Assembly: GCF_954871325.1 (NCBI RefSeq)
Contig: NC_088775.1
Coordinates: 17,461,561-17,525,560, forward strand
Length of the DNA stretch: 64,000 nucleotides
From: Gordionus sp. m RMFG-2023
Lineage: Eukaryota > Nematomorpha > Gordioida > Chordodea > Parachordodidae
Reading direction: 5' to 3'
The number at the start of each line of letters is the position of its first letter. Within the stretch, counting starts at the first letter, position 1. This document shows positions 1 through 29,777 of this stretch, piece after piece. Under the pieces are notes generated by a model. The model did not search any database and was not told the DNA's origin. It was given only the letters and a program-made list of their open reading frames with translations. The position numbers and the translations under genes are program-made.

Positions 1-3000
1 ATCATTTGATAGACTACTTATTATTATTACTTTATTGATAACTTGTAAAATTTATTAGTTTTTAAAATAAATGATTAATTTCCTAAAAAGATAATTACAA
101 TTCCTATATAAGAAAATATAATTAATTTTTGAAAGATAATAGCAAGTTTTCATGCACCTGCCTTGATATTAATTAATTTTTATTTTACAAATATTTCAAT
201 ATTAATTTTTTCTTAAAATTATTTATAATGTATAAATATAAATGTGCAAATCCTTTTAAAGAATCTAAACACTTTAATTGTAAAAAGAACTTGCGTAAAG
301 TCACGACGTGGATGACACAATTTCCAAACATAGAGGCAGAACACTATATTTGTGATAAATGTCGTAAGCGTTTATCACAAAAAAATATTGAAAATATAAA
401 TTCTGATAGCGAATATGTAAATAATATCCCCACAGCATCCGCATCAATAGATACAATCAATTTAACCTTAAACGAAATTGGAATATCTCCTATTAAGAAA
501 AAAAAACTAACTGAAAAAAATTATCCAAAAAAAAGATAGCAAAAATATCAAAAGCTCTTTCAGATATAATAATTAACAATCCAGAATCGGACACAAAAGG
601 CAATAATGATATTCTCAACAATATAAAATTACATTATCCTAATTTATTTAAAAATAAAAAATATCAATTGCTGACCATTCTGCCTCCTAATTGGAGTGCA
701 AATAAAATAAAAACGGAATTCAACGCTACATATCATATGGCATATAATTCCAAAATCATTTTAGAAGAAAAGGGGATTCTTTCAACTCCAAATCGAAAGC
801 CTGCAAAATATCTCAATCAAAAAACAGTTGATATTGTTAAAAGTTTTTTTTGCAGTGATGAAGTTAGCAGGGTATTACCAGGAAAAAAAGATTGCATATC
901 TATCATTGAAAAGGGGGAACGAGTGAACGCTCAAAAAAGGCTAGTTCTTAATAATTTAAAAGAATTATATAATCATTTTAAGGAGAGTAATTCAAGCATA
1001 ATAATTGTATTTTCGAAATTCGCAAGCTTAAGACCAAAAAATTGCATATTGGCAGGGGCTAGCGGAACACATAGTGTATGCGTTTGTAGCATACACCAGA
1101 ATATTAAACTAATGATTTTAGGCTGTGAATTAGCAACATTGACTAAAAATGGTGAGGATATATTAACAACTTATAGAGATGTTATAGGCAGAATGATTTG
1201 CAACCCCCCATTACCAATCTGTTATTTTGGTGACTGTAGCGAGTGTCCTGGCTCGACACTCTTAAAAGAACGCATTGAAAAATTATTTATAAAAAATGAT
1301 ATAGCTCTTATTACGTTTAAACAATTGGTTTCGGTCGATAGAACTCTGGAGACTTTCTCAATCTTCAGACGAATTTATTAATTATTTTTTCAATAAAATA
1401 AATATTCTCATACGCCATTCATTTATTTGTGAACAACAAAGTTCATTTCACAATAACCTTAAAAATAGTTTAGAAAATAATCACTATCTAATTATTTGTG
1501 ACTTTTCAGAAAATTATTCCTTTATTGTCCAAGATGAAGTAGGGTTATCATTGGACAACTTCGCAAGCTACGCTGCATCCATTCTCAATTTATTATAAAA
1601 TAGGAAATCTAATTAACAACCTAAGTTTTGTGGTAATATCGGAATCCTTAATTCATAATACTGTTTCATTCCATTTATTCCAATCGCATTTGATTAATTT
1701 TTAAAAAAATAAATTCGACACTCCACCAGAAAAAATTTACTACTTTTCTGATGGTTCAGCAGCTCAATATAAAAATAGGAAAATCTTCATCAATGTTTGT
1801 TACCATGAAATCGATTTTGGTGTCCAAGCAGAATGGCATTTTTTTTCTAGGCACATGGTAAAAGTGTCTGCAACCGCATAGGCGGCACAGTAAAAAGGTT
1901 AGTTGTCAAGGCAAGCTTACAAAGACCTTATACACTGATCAAATAATTACACCTTTATAATTTTATAAATATGCGGAAGAGCATATAAAAGGTATAAATT
2001 TTTCTTATGCCACCATACCAGAGTATGAGGAAGAGATGAGGCTACTTGAGAGATTTAGTAAAGCTATCTCAATACCTGGGACACAAAAAATTCACGCAGT
2101 GTTTCCGATTGGTTAGAGATGAAATAAAAATTAATTTTCTTCATCCTAAAGGACCAGCAAATTCTTTTGTTTATCCAGCGGCACAAGATCTCCTTTACAT
2201 ACCAAAAAATAATATTTTAACAATAATTAACCCATCAACGGCTACTGGGCGTACATATAATCTATTGTAAAACGAAATTATCATGGCGTCAAAACAATTA
2301 AATTTAAGGAAAACCCGAAAATAAGTAATATCTTTCATAAATTTTTATTTATCTATTATATTTACAAATTAATAAAATAATTTTACGAAATTTAAAATTA
2401 TTAATGCTGGAAAATCTTATTATTTATGTTTAAAATGGAAAAAAGTTTAAAAAAAATAATAATTTTAACAAAACGCGTAATTTTATAAAGGAGCGCCATC
2501 TATTTTTGAAAATAATATTTATTTTTTGATTTTTTAAATCGCAATAACTAAAAAACCCATGGCTGTCCCAAGTTTAAATTTTTTTTATGAATAGATATAA
2601 GGTTAGAGAATAAGAAAATATTAAATTCAAAAAAATTTGGAAAGCGAAACACTTGGAGTTTTCATGTTTAAAATTTATAACTTAAATAAAAACCGCAACA
2701 ATATTATTTTGAAAAAATTTTTAATATTCAATAAAAGGCCCTTAATAGAGTTATAAATTGACATATAACTTATATTTTTAAAATCATTATTTTTTAACTT
2801 ATCTCAATTTTAAAAAATCGCATTTTTCGAAAAAACGTCATTTTTGGCACTTTTGACCATTGATATCTCAGGAACTATGAGTACTAGGAGGCTAAAATTT
2901 TGGATTCGATGCTTTCTAATGATATTCTCTCAGTATACAAAATTTTATCGAAATTAAAAAGGTCGAGCCGAAAAGTTATCGATTTGGTATGGAATTACCC
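1..3000 (+). mobile_element. Sola-like DNA transposon, copy 1 (left end outside window)
   Basis: Same family as the complete element at 55774-58942. Its right terminus at about 2950-3000 (GGTCGAGCCGAAAAG, then GGTATGGAATTACCC) matches the terminal inverted repeat of that copy. The subterminal block near 2490 (GCGCCATCTATTTTT) recurs in all three copies. A broken transposase reads rightward from 228 to about 2270. The left terminus is not seen, so it lies before base 1. The element stops at 3000 and hAT-A sequence starts at 3001. Family assignment to Sola rests on DDD-like motifs, long inverted repeats and a 4-base duplication at copy 3; Kolobok and IS3EU remain alternatives. Confidence 0.7.
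228..2270 (+). pseudogene. Sola-like DDD transposase, broken (copy 1)
   Basis: The N-terminal piece (228-539) has cysteine pairs that look like a small zinc-binding head (CANPF...CKKN...CDKCRKR). The next piece (668-1381) carries the conserved block GTHSVCVCSIHQN. Further on, three acidic motifs appear in order: CDFSENYSFIVQDEV near 1496-1545, YFSDGSAAQYKNRK near 1740-1785, and a block ending IGGTVKRLV near 1875-1905. Each lies in the region expected for one catalytic Asp of a DDD transposase. The frame is interrupted by stops and frameshifts after 539, after 1381 and several times up to 2270, so it is not functional. The same protein is encoded at 56724-58030 (minus) and, badly decayed, near 19970-20650 (minus). 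In none of the copies is the full frame open. Confidence 0.7.
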
Positions 3001-5707
3001 CAATACCAATATAAATCAATATATATTTAAATATTGGTATTGCTTTTACAACCAATACCAATACCAATTACCTAAGTATATTGGTTTTGATATATTGTTT
3101 AAATACAATTTTAACCAATACCAATATTAAAAATAACATAATTATTTGTATTTATCGTGGATAATTATATCGTGGAATTTTTTTTACTTTCATTGCAAAA
3201 ACTGATTACATCTGTTATTTCTTCCAAATACTACTGTGATATCAATATTTCTGTTATTTATAATTATAGTTTATTTTTATTATGGAAGTAAATTTTTTAC
3301 ATGATATCTATCAATTTTATCTATTTATTTAGGATATTATAATAAGTGAAGACCAAATAGAGTTAATAAATATAAATGCTGTTGGTACTAATAATAATAG
3401 CGAAGGAACAAGAAGAATCATCAATATCTAATAAAAGACGAAATTCAGCAAAAATCTGGGAATTTTATACTACTTGTGATAATAAAAAAAAGGCAATTTG
3501 TAATAAATGTAAGAAAAAAATATCACTTCCCAATTTTGGAACCTCAGGATTATGGACACATCTTAAATCCATTTACCCAACATTATATAAGAAATATGAG
3601 CAAATAAATATTGGCAGTAAAAAAATTAAGACAATAAAATCATTTTTACTTAATAATTTAAATAATAAAGCTAATTTAAATAATTTAATTATAAACTTTT
3701 TCATTCAAAATAATTTAGCCTTTTCAATAGTTGAGGATATCACTTTTAAAAATTTAATAGCATATTGTAACCCTTCACTAACATTAGTTTCTATAAAAAC
3801 ACTAAAAATAGAAATTATGAAACATTATCATAGTTTTTTTATCAATTTAAAATCTGTACTTTCTAACATTACATCTAAATTTTCCTTAACAATGGACATT
3901 TGGTCCTCTCCAAATAAAATACCCTTTATGGGCATAACAATTCATTATATTGATAATGATTTTAAATTAAATAATCATTTATTAGATTTTTTTCCTTTTA
4001 AATCAGCACATAATTCTATTAATATTTTTAATTATGTATTAAAAGTAAATGAAATTGATTTTTTTTTGCATTACATTAGACAATGCAAGTAATAATTTAG
4101 CATTTCTAAAAATTTTAAAACAAAAAGATAATTTTGATAATGTGTGCAAATGCTTTTGCCATATTATACATTTGGCTGTCATGGCTGCGTTGGAACCCTT
4201 AAATACAACTTTAAAAAAAATAAGAAATTTTTTAAAAATTTTTAAACTCTCTATATCTAAATTTAATAAACTCGAAAAAATATATCTTGAAAAAAATCCA
4301 CACTTAAAATTTCCTCACCCAATTTTGGATATACCAACACGTTGGAATTCAACATACCAAATACTTGAAAGAGCAATATTGCTCAAACCCTATTTGACAA
4401 CATATACCAATCATTTACAAAATACCAATCAAGAAAATTATATTAGTGCCTTAGCCTGGAATAATATAGAAATATACCGAGAATTTCTGGAACCATTTAA
4501 TTTTGCTACAGAGATGGCCTCATGTGCTAATACTCCAACAATTTCAACAATTATTCCTTTGTATTCCAGTATTTTTGAGCATGTGGAGAGTTATAATAAT
4601 AATCCTAATGCTATTTTAAAGACAGCTCTTTAGCTGCCTTAACAAAACTAATAAATACTATAATTATAATAAACACCTCTTTATTATTTCAACAATGATT
4701 GACCCAAGATTTAAACTATCAAGTCATTTATTAAAGCATAATAATATGGAAACTCTTATTGGATATCTTACTAATGAATACAATATTTATAAAATAAATA
4801 ATAACAATTCAGCGGAACTTACAAATGAAGCACAAAATAACAAAAAATTATCCTTTTATGACAAAATTTATCAGGTGAAACCTCATAATAATAACAACTT
4901 AGAAATAAGTAAATACGTAGATGAAGCCACAATTTCCAATGATACAAATCCATTAGATTGGTGGAAATTAAATAAAAATAGATATCCAGTATTATCAAAA
5001 ATTGCCAGAGATTATCTAGCAATTCCGGCCACCTCATCTAGCTCTGAAAGGGCTTTTTCAGAAGGACGGTATGTTATAACAGACCAACGTTGTTCACTAG
5101 ATGAGCAAACTATACAAGCTTGCCTGTGCCTATAAAGTTGGATGCGCATGCAAGATTCTTCTTAAATACATAAAATTATTTCCTCTTCTTATATTAAAAT
5201 TATATCATTCTTTTGCATTATATGTGTATAAATAGACAGTTATGTTACATTTTTATTTTACTTATTTTGCTATGTTCTTTGTGATAAATAAAATGGTTCA
5301 AAATCAATACGTTTATTATTGTTGATACAAAAAATACATGATTAAATCAAAATTTTTTATATTCACATCACCTAATAAATTCCTAGTTTAAAAAAAGAAT
5401 TTGAATTCAGTAAAATTTTGAGAGTTGGTTCTTAGCCCTGATTTTATGGTATCATGATTTTTTCCCCCATGTTTATTTAAAATTAGAAATTAAGGGTTTT
5501 ATAATCACTATTTCTATTCTTTTAATTAGTAATTTGAATTTAAACCAATACCAATATAAACCAATAGTTACCAATATAAACCAATAGCAATACCAATACA
5601 AGAAATAGAAAATATTGTTTAAACCAATACCAATATTTTAGACCCAATACCAATACCAATACAATATTTTGTTAATATTGGGTTCTTACTATTGGTTCCC
5701 AGACCTA
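3001..5707 (+). mobile_element. hAT transposon (hAT-A), left tip missing
   Basis: The right end is TATTGGTTCCCAGACCTA, stopping at 5707. It is the inverted counterpart of the left tip seen in copy B at 63505 (TAGGGGCGGGACCAATACC). Both ends carry clusters of the subterminal motif ACCAATA, at 3001-3130 and 5535-5700. Copy A begins directly with CAATACCAATATAAATC, lacking about the first dozen bases present in copy B, and abuts the end of Sola-like copy 1. The 8 bases after the right end are ACTGCCAC. The matching left duplication is not visible here. Confidence 0.85.
3376..5135 (+). pseudogene. hAT-A transposase, frameshifted
   Basis: The order is that of a hAT transposase. It has an N-terminal BED zinc finger (ICNKCKKKISLPNFGTSG, with later His), then the RNase H-fold core with MDIWSSPNKIPFMGITIHYI near 3892-3951. 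The second catalytic region is TLDNASNN near 4076-4099, followed by CHIIHLAVMAAL, the RWNSTYQIL block near 4340 and the C-terminal dimerisation domain (DWWKLNKNRYPVL, then ATSSSSERAFSEG) near 4956-5070. A one-base frameshift lies in the T run at about 4061-4068. The frame is lost again after 4631 and recovered at 4695. The copy is dead, but its domains are nearly all recognisable. A second copy starts at 63505. Confidence 0.85.
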
Positions 5708-5964
5708 ACTGCCACTCTCGGGGGTATATTATTTTTATTTTTTTGTTATTTTTTTATGTTATTTTTTTTATGTTATTTTTTTTATGATATTTTTTTTTAT
5801 CAATTTTTTATTTTTAAGTTATATTTTTGAGAATTTTGCATACAAATTTAATTTTTTTTGTGGTAAAATATAGGAATAAAATGTTGCATTAGGGGTAAAA
5901 AAATATAGAAATTCTTAATTCCGCATCGTTATATATGGAAGAGAGAGGGGGTAGGTAATGGGTC

Positions 5965-6188
5965 ATTCATTCTCGAAATTTTGTTGATCCTAATGACAGA
6001 TCCATCCACACCCAAAAAGTCGAAAGGCTGTGGCGGGATCTAAAAACAAACTACAAAAGACATGGGGATCGCGATTATATTCATGAATATAGATATTTTA
6101 GAAAATATAAATTGTTAAATCGTTCTGACATTTTCATTCATTTTATAAATGATTGTATTAACTTTAATATATATTTATTCAATGAATA
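5965..6188 (+). pseudogene. Merlin/ISXO2-like transposase C-terminal fragment
   Basis: A short open stretch reads HSRNFVDPNDRSIHTQ followed by KVERLWRDLKTNYKRHG, and ends LFNE-stop at about 6188. The HTQ-x-x-E-x-x-W-R-D-L-K pattern is the C-terminal signature of IS1595/ISXO2 and eukaryotic Merlin DDE transposases; its Glu is the last catalytic residue. No N-terminal part with the first two catalytic Asp residues was found. It lies between inverted arms, which fits a deleted Merlin copy. Confidence 0.65.
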
Positions 6189-6344
6189 AAATTGAGTATT
6201 TAATACTATATATCGTGTATAAATTTGAATACTATATTTAATTGCGTCATTTAATACTATATTTCGATTTAACCCTTCACTAGAAAGGTTAAAAATCACT
6301 TAAACTTCAAAGGTGGGGTCAATAAAAATTTGTAGACCTAATAA

Positions 6345-6680
6345 AAAATATAATTTGTAGGCAAAATTCTCCTATAAAAATAATTTAAATATTTTACCAC
6401 AAAAAAAATTAAATTTGTATGCAAAATTCTCCTAAATATATCTTAAATATGCGGAATTAATAATTCCTATATTTTACCACAATAAAAATTAAATTTGTAT
6501 GCAAAATTCTCCTAAATATAACTTAAATATGCGGAATTAATAATTCCTATATTTTACCACAATAAAAATTAAATTAGTATGCAAAATTTTCCTAAATATA
6601 ACTTAAATATGCGGAATTAATAATTCCAATATTTTACCACATAAAAATTAAATTTGTATGCAAGATTCTCAAAAATATAA
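6345..6680 (+). repeat. 80-base tandem repeat, about 4 copies
   Basis: The phrase GCGGAATTAATAATTCC recurs at about 6451, 6531 and 6610 (spacing 80 and 79). Each time it is followed by ATATTTTACCACA and AAATTTGTATGCAAAATTC. A partial unit opens the array. The left arm near 5920 holds one inverted counterpart of the same unit. Confidence 0.85.
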
Positions 6681-6793
6681 CTTAAAAATAAAAAATTGAT
6701 AAAAAAAAATATCATAAAAAAATAACATAAAAAAAAAACATAAAAAAATAACAAAAAAAAATAACAAAAAAAAATAAAATAAAAATAATATAC

Positions 6794-7437
6794 AATAACC
6801 GAAAAAAGGGTAAAATATTTATGAAAAATTCCGAATATAATATTTACAAATAATTTCAATAATACGAATAATTGATCGAATAATAAAAAACCTATTCTAC
6901 GAATATTTCTTTTCATCAATTATATTCAGTTCGAATAATTCGTTTTAGGCCTGTTCATAATTTTATATTAATGTTCAAAATAAAGAAATATAATTCTATT
7001 CTATTTTCTTTTCTTCTTTTATTTTGAGTGGCATTTGGTATATTTTAAAGGTGTAAAAAAGGAGAGGCGTAAAATAGTGATATTATTTTAAATAATAATG
7101 TAATTAAATACTTTCAGTTCTAGCATAACAGATGATTAAATACTAGCCAACCAGTTACCATTAAGCTTATCAATATAATTGTAGTGTGAGGTGTGGCCAT
7201 CATTAAGGATATTGGTGATTGAAGAATGGCATTAATTAGCTAGGCTAACTGAACTTCATATTGGTTCGTAAATTAAGATAATATTATTAAAAATACCATT
7301 ACAAATTTAGTAGTTACGAAAAATTAGGTCACATGAGATTTAGAAAGTCCCAGGAGTCAAATGTTTATCAAGCTTAAAGGTATATTATTAGATTATGGCA
7401 TTTGAAAAAATAATATGATGAATCTTAAATCCATAAA
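6794..7437. other. No recognised feature
   Basis: AT-rich sequence between the Merlin-like remnant and the last visible mitofusin exon. I searched the minus strand for the mitofusin transmembrane and HR2 exons and saw none. I recognise no RNA gene or transposon end. Confidence 0.5.
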
Positions 7438-24389
<16,952 letters not shown>

Positions 24390-24392
24390 TCA

Positions 24393-25090
24393 TTACCACG
24401 CCAGTGCACTGTGCAATTTCATCACCCACCAGGATATGAAGCGTGCATAATGTATTTTCACTAGTATATAGATCCCATACATGATGTCTACCCGTTTTAT
24501 TATAGTGGACGGTACCACTATGTAGCCAGTTAGCAAAGTGAAGAAGGAAGAAGTACAATAATGGTGATGTATTAGTTGCGTTTCCGGCAGAATAGTGTTA
24601 AGGAAAAAAAAAGATAATGTCATATAAAAAAATGTACCTGCATCCTTAAGTGGTATTTAGTGAGGCAACAAAAAATAATAACCCTTATATCTAGGTAAGT
24701 ATTAAGAGTTTATGTTAAGTTTGCATGAAGTGTCACTTCCTTGTTTGTTGTTCGGTGTGCCAGATATCGTATGTCCTGTAGATCTTGTATGTGCTGTGCC
24801 AATGATATTTGGGTTCGTCCGAGTTATTGTGTTATTATTATAGCCAGTTTATCTTCTCATTGTCCATTATACAACTAATAGTTTCGTAGTTGTTATCGTT
24901 ATCGTCGCTGATATCGTGTGTCCAGAAAAGAAGGTCGTGGGTTAATACAAGGAAGTTAAGTTATGTTGTTGTTGTTCAGGTTATTATCATTATCAAATAT
25001 ACTTATTCCATTTATTGCAAGAACGTAAAGGAGAAGAACGGTTGCAATATTAATTTAGGACATATTTTAACATGTATTGTAAATGTTCCT
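24393..25090. other. Sequence between LINE-C coding end and mitofusin start
   Basis: It could be the LINE-C 3' untranslated region, mitofusin upstream DNA, or both. On the minus strand it ends in a short AATG repeat (AATGAATGAATGAATC) that overlaps the proposed mitofusin ATG at 24389. No TATA box or splice leader can be defended. Confidence 0.4.
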
Positions 25091-25110
25091 TTAGGTGTTT
25101 CTTGTTTTTG

Positions 25111-25466
25111 CTACGCCATGAAATCTGCAAACGAGAGTTTACTCAGGTCCATATCTTTCAAACATTTCGCCAACCAATAGTATTTAGGAGTTTTCTTCCT
25201 ACCGTCAGGGCACCATTTCAAGGACGAGAATATCATATTTTCCTGCGAGTGTCTTAAGCTATGGCCTAGCCTCAAGGGTATGAGACGATTGATTGGTAGG
25301 ATGTCGCATCTATTCCAGAGCATTGTATTTGATGTGTTGTATGGGTAATACGTTTTGGTGATTCTTCTAAGGCATTTGTTTATAAAGTCTGAATTGTGTT
25401 GATGTTACTTTTTGAGTCTTGCCAAGTCTCCAGGCCGTAGGTAAAAATGGGTACAATTAGGGACTT
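25111..25466 (-). pseudogene. LINE-C C-terminal tail, left of LTR insertion
   Basis: It continues the LINE-C protein with LIVPIFTYGLETWQDSK (near 25460-25410), a typical RT thumb/connection segment. Then comes LRLGHSLRHSQENMIFSSLK, followed by WCPDGRKKTPKYYW, matching the common W-x-GH-x-LR...W-P-G-RK-x-x-P ending of LINE proteins. It stops at 25111. One frame change separates the two parts. Confidence 0.7.
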
Positions 25467-25472
25467 GAAGAG

Positions 25473-25632
25473 TGTAATATAAATTGAATTTAAATTGAAT
25501 ATAATATTAACTTTTTGTTTGTAAATTATATAACCTGAAGGATTGAATTCATGATATATATATACGTGATATTTTGTATTAAATATACTTTTACTTACTT
25601 TACCTATTTTACTTATTTAATAAAACACTTCA
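25473..25632 (+). repeat. 5' LTR
   Basis: 160 bases, TG...CA ends. Followed after the end by TTGGCGACGAT, the probable primer-binding region; the matching tRNA was not identified. Confidence 0.95.
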
Positions 25633-28600
25633 TTGGCGACGATATTTTTAGAGAAGATTTATTTGATTTATTAAATTTAAAGTAAAAGACTCAATTGAAG
25701 TAGCTCCTTTTAAAGTTGAAGATTCAATGGAAGTAGTCCCTATTAAAGTTAAAGACTCAATGGAAGTAGTTCCTATTAAATTCCATATTCCAGAATTCGT
25801 CAAAGAAAAAGTAAATATTCAGGACTACTTATTTAACTTGGAGTTAATTTATAAAGTAAGAAATATTATAGATTTAAATACAAAAAAAGACCTGCTTTTA
25901 GCCTATATCGGAACAGACAATCTTATCAAAATTAAGAACTTTCACTTTCCAATAAATTTAGAGATGATAAATTATGATACTTTAATAAAAAGCTTAAATT
26001 TGATGTTCAAGGATAGTTCGAGCATTTTCGTAAATAGGAAAAAAAAATTTACGCTAAAAAGATGTAATGAGACGATTATTGACTTTTCAATTAGGGTTAA
26101 AACTGTCTGTTCTCTTTGTAATTTTAAACCGCCTTTTGATGAACCTTTAAGAGATATATTTATCCTAGAAGTAGGCTTACCTGAGTTGGACAAAGAACTT
26201 CGGTCAAAGTATATCGAAGGCAATATTACTTTTGAAGAGACCGTGCGTTTAGCGATCGCGCTGTCTTCGTTGGAAAATGAAACCCAGACTGAAGTTAATA
26301 AAATAATTAAAAATAAGCCAACACAGGTTTCGAAAAATAATTATTTTAGAAATAATAATTATACAAACGTCAATAGATTCAGTAATAATAAACACTTTAG
26401 TAACAATTATATTCCTAATAATAATTATAGACCTAGTATCAAACCTAACTCTATTCAAAAGAAAGTGATATGCTTTCGTTGCGGTAAGGCAAACCACATA
26501 GCGAAAGATTGTAGAACCCACGCCATACAAATGATTCTGCCACGGACACCTCGCCTGTCATTTTCAAATAAAGAAACCATCGATGCGAAGATAAATGGGT
26601 TGCAGCTAGCAATGGAGTTTGATACCGGCGCCGCGTGTAGTGTGATTGATGAGGTCACCTGGAATCGTATTGGCAGACCACAACTATCACCGGCTTATAA
26701 ATTAGTGGGATATAATCATATCCAAATCGAAGTACTAGGTAAATGTAGCGTAGAAGTTAAAGTAAAAAATATTTCGAAATTTTTACTTATTTGGGTAGTT
26801 AAAGGGGAGAATTCCATTATTTTTGGGATGCCTTTCATTTGAGAATTTGATATAAAACTACCGGAAGAAGTTCGTATTAATAAAATAAATATGAATATTC
26901 CTTCTTTAAATACGATTGTTTCAAAATTCCCTCAAGTTTTTAAAAAAAAATTAGGTGAAATCAAACTGCAAAAGGCAGTCATCAGAATAGAACCGAACAC
27001 GTTACCGATTGCATTACCAGCAAGAAGAGTTCCTTTCTCGTTGCGTCGAACCATTGAAGCTGAGTTGGACAGACTTTTAGACGAAGGCGTTATCGAGAAG
27101 GTGGATCCAACAATAACTCCAATCACTTGGGCTACGCCAACGGTTAATATCTTAAAGAAATCCGGTTCCGTACGGATATGCGAAGATTTTCGTTTAACAA
27201 TCAACAAATATCTAGCGATCGATAACGATTTACTACCAACTTTCGTCGACCTAACAAATAAAATCGCGGGTGGTAAAATATTTTCAACAATAGATTTAAG
27301 AGATGCATTTTTACAATTCGGAGTTAGTCCACAGAATGTAGGGACCTTTTAGTAATTTCGACACATGTCGGTTATTACCGATACCAAAGAATTCCATTTG
27401 GTTTGACTAGCGCTCCGATAATATTCCAACACTTTATGAAAAACCTATTAAAGGGAATTCCTATGGTTAGTGTATTTTTAGACGACATAAATATTGCAGG
27501 TGAGAATAATTCCGATCATATAGTTAATTTGGAAGAAGTATTAAGAAGTATTAAGAAGATTTGAGAAGGCTGGACTGACCACGACGACCGATAAAATTAA
27601 AATCGGAGAAATGTCAGTCACTTATTTAGGTCATGTTATTGACAGTTTCGGAATTCACCCTACAGAAGATAAGATTAGCGCTATAAAAAATTTTAAAACA
27701 CCTTCCAATGTTAAAGAACTAGTTCATTTCTTGGAATAGTGAATTATCATGAGGCATTTATTAAAAATTTGCATTCTATTTGTGCGCCTTTACACCGACT
27801 AACGAGTAAAAATGTTGGTTGGTTTTGGTCAGCTAAAGAAAATGAAATATTTACTAAAGTTAAAAATATATTGTCAAAAGAAGATACAATAATTCCTTAT
27901 TCAGCCGATATCCCTGTCGTGATTTCTTGTGACGCTTCCGAAGATGGTCTAGGAGCTTGCACACCGATTTCTTACTGGCCAGGAGAAACCGATTGCTTAC
28001 GCATCGAGGACACTTTCGGCGGCTGAAAAGAATTATGCCACAATTGATCGGGAGGCTTCGGCGATCATGTTCGCTATCGAGAAGTTTCATCAATATATTT
28101 TTGGAAGACATTTTATCTTGGTTACTGATCATAAACCATTACAATATATTTTAGGTGATAAAAGAGATCTTAACAAAATAACAAATAACCGTTTAATACG
28201 GTGGGCGACGAAGCTATTAAATTATGATTATGAGATAATATATAGACCAGGTAATCATAACAAATGTGCCGATGCTCTGTCCCGTTTGGGGGTAGAGAAA
28301 GCAAAAACAAATGAAGTTACAAAAAAATTTGAAGAAGAAATCAGAGGATTAAAAATTAATTTAATAGAGGATTTATCTTTCACTAGCAGTAAAGTCGTAA
28401 GTGAAACGAGCAATGAAATAAACCTAAAAGAGATTATTAAATTAATAAAAAATCATTGGTATATTGATAATATAAATAATTATTCGGAGATTGTAAAAAA
28501 ATATATTTCGATTAAAGGTAATATTTCGTTCTAAGAAGGATTATTATTTTATAATGATAGAATTATTATTCCAGATATTTTAAAAAAGGAGGTTTTATAT

Positions 28601-29617
28601 GTGATTCATCGAGGACATCCTGGGATAGTGGGGATGAAATCATTGTGCAGATATTACGTGTTTTGGACAAATCTCGATACTGATGTTGAAGACTTTGTTA
28701 AATGTTGTAAGAGTTGTCAAGAAGGAAGGCCTGGAACTAAAGAAGTGCCATTATACAATTGGAACATTCCTACCCGACCTTGGGAACAATTACACATTGA
28801 TTTGACAGGCCCCGTATCTGGAAAATATTGGTTAATTTGCGTAGACGCTTTTACCAAATGGGTTGAAGTTGCAATTTTAACACATATTAATTCGGCGAGT
28901 GTAATAAATAATCTGCGTAATTATTTCGCTAGATTTGGGTTACCTCACTACATTGTCTCAGATAACGGTACTCAGTTTACTGGATCTGAATTCAAAACGT
29001 TTCTTTTTAAAAACAATATAAAACATTTTAGATCGGCCCCTTATAGCCCCAAATTGAATGGTTTGGCTGAACGATATATACGGACGATAAAGACGCGTTC
29101 TATGCTGAAAGGAGATGTGGGACTCCGGACCAGTTAAATTTAGCGAATGTTTTAATTACTCACCGTAATACTCCCAATCTAACTACTGGTAAATCCCCTG
29201 CCGAGATGATGTTTGGAAGGTCGCTTAGGACGACATTAGATCAATGGAAATTATCAACGAGAGAAAGGACGGAAAACGCTCTATGGAAACAAAAGTACTA
29301 CAAAGATAGAAGTGTTGAACCTCGGGAGTTTGTAGAGCAGCAAAAAGTTTGGATAGCAAACGAAAGGACAGCAGGGTGGCATGAAGGAAAAGTGTTACAA
29401 CGAAAAAGCGCAATATTGTACGATGTGGAATCAGAGGGGATCGTTAAAAACAAGCATGCAGATCAATTGAGGGATGCACATACACAAGAGAAGGAAATAC
29501 CCGTTACGTTGACCGAAGAAGTGGAAAAGGCAGAACATGAGAATACAACTCTTGAAAAAAGAGTTTCGAAACCCCCATTACGTTATCACGATGAATTCAA
29601 TTTATAATGGGGAGAAC

Positions 29618-29777
29618 TGTAATATAAATTAAATTTAAATTGAATATAATATTAACTTTTCGTTTGTAAATTATATAACCTGAAGGATTGAATTCATGAT
29701 ATATATATACGTAATATTTTGTATTAAATATACTTTTACTTACTTTACCTAATTTACTTATTTAATAAAACACTTCA
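29618..29777 (+). repeat. 3' LTR
   Basis: 160 bases, preceded by the purine tract AATGGGGAGAAC and followed by the duplicated AAGAG. Confidence 0.95.

Larger units (their letters stand above)
5722..6793 (+). mobile_element. Merlin/IS1595-like element with fold-back arms
   Basis: The left arm (about 5722-5875) and right arm (about 6635-6793) are near-perfect inverted copies, roughly 155 bases each, very rich in A/T homopolymer runs. Between them is a transposase fragment (about 5965-6188), and on the right an array of about 80-base repeats (6345-6680) built from the inner part of the arm. No matching duplication of 8-9 bases was found at the ends: the left flank is CTCGGGGG and the right flank is AATAACCG. 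Confidence 0.6.
25473..29777 (+). mobile_element. Ty3/gypsy LTR retrotransposon fossil
   Basis: The long terminal repeats are 160 bases each: 25473-25632 and 29618-29777, beginning TGTAATATAA and ending AAACACTTCA. They differ at about 4 positions (roughly 2.5 percent), so the insertion is moderately old. The 5-base duplication AAGAG flanks it. The parts in order are a Gag-like region with a CCHC zinc knuckle and an aspartic protease (25727-26842), reverse transcriptase (about 26890-27730), RNase H (about 27740-28300) and integrase with HHCC and DDE regions (about 28540-29607). Domain order and sequence place it in Metaviridae, near K02A2.6-like elements. It is full length in outline but broken, with roughly four to six interruptions. 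It reads on the strand opposite to the LINE it entered. Confidence 0.95.

Noticed and set aside
6617-6919. 100-residue Phe-rich frame as a membrane protein
   Set aside because: It is the A/T homopolymer arm of the Merlin-like element read on the minus strand.
24393-24623. A 76-residue minus-strand frame upstream of mitofusin as an extra N-terminal exon
   Set aside because: No similarity to mitofusin N-termini or to any family I know. It lies in probable LINE 3' sequence, and the mitofusin start at 24389 or 24362 already matches the expected N-terminus.
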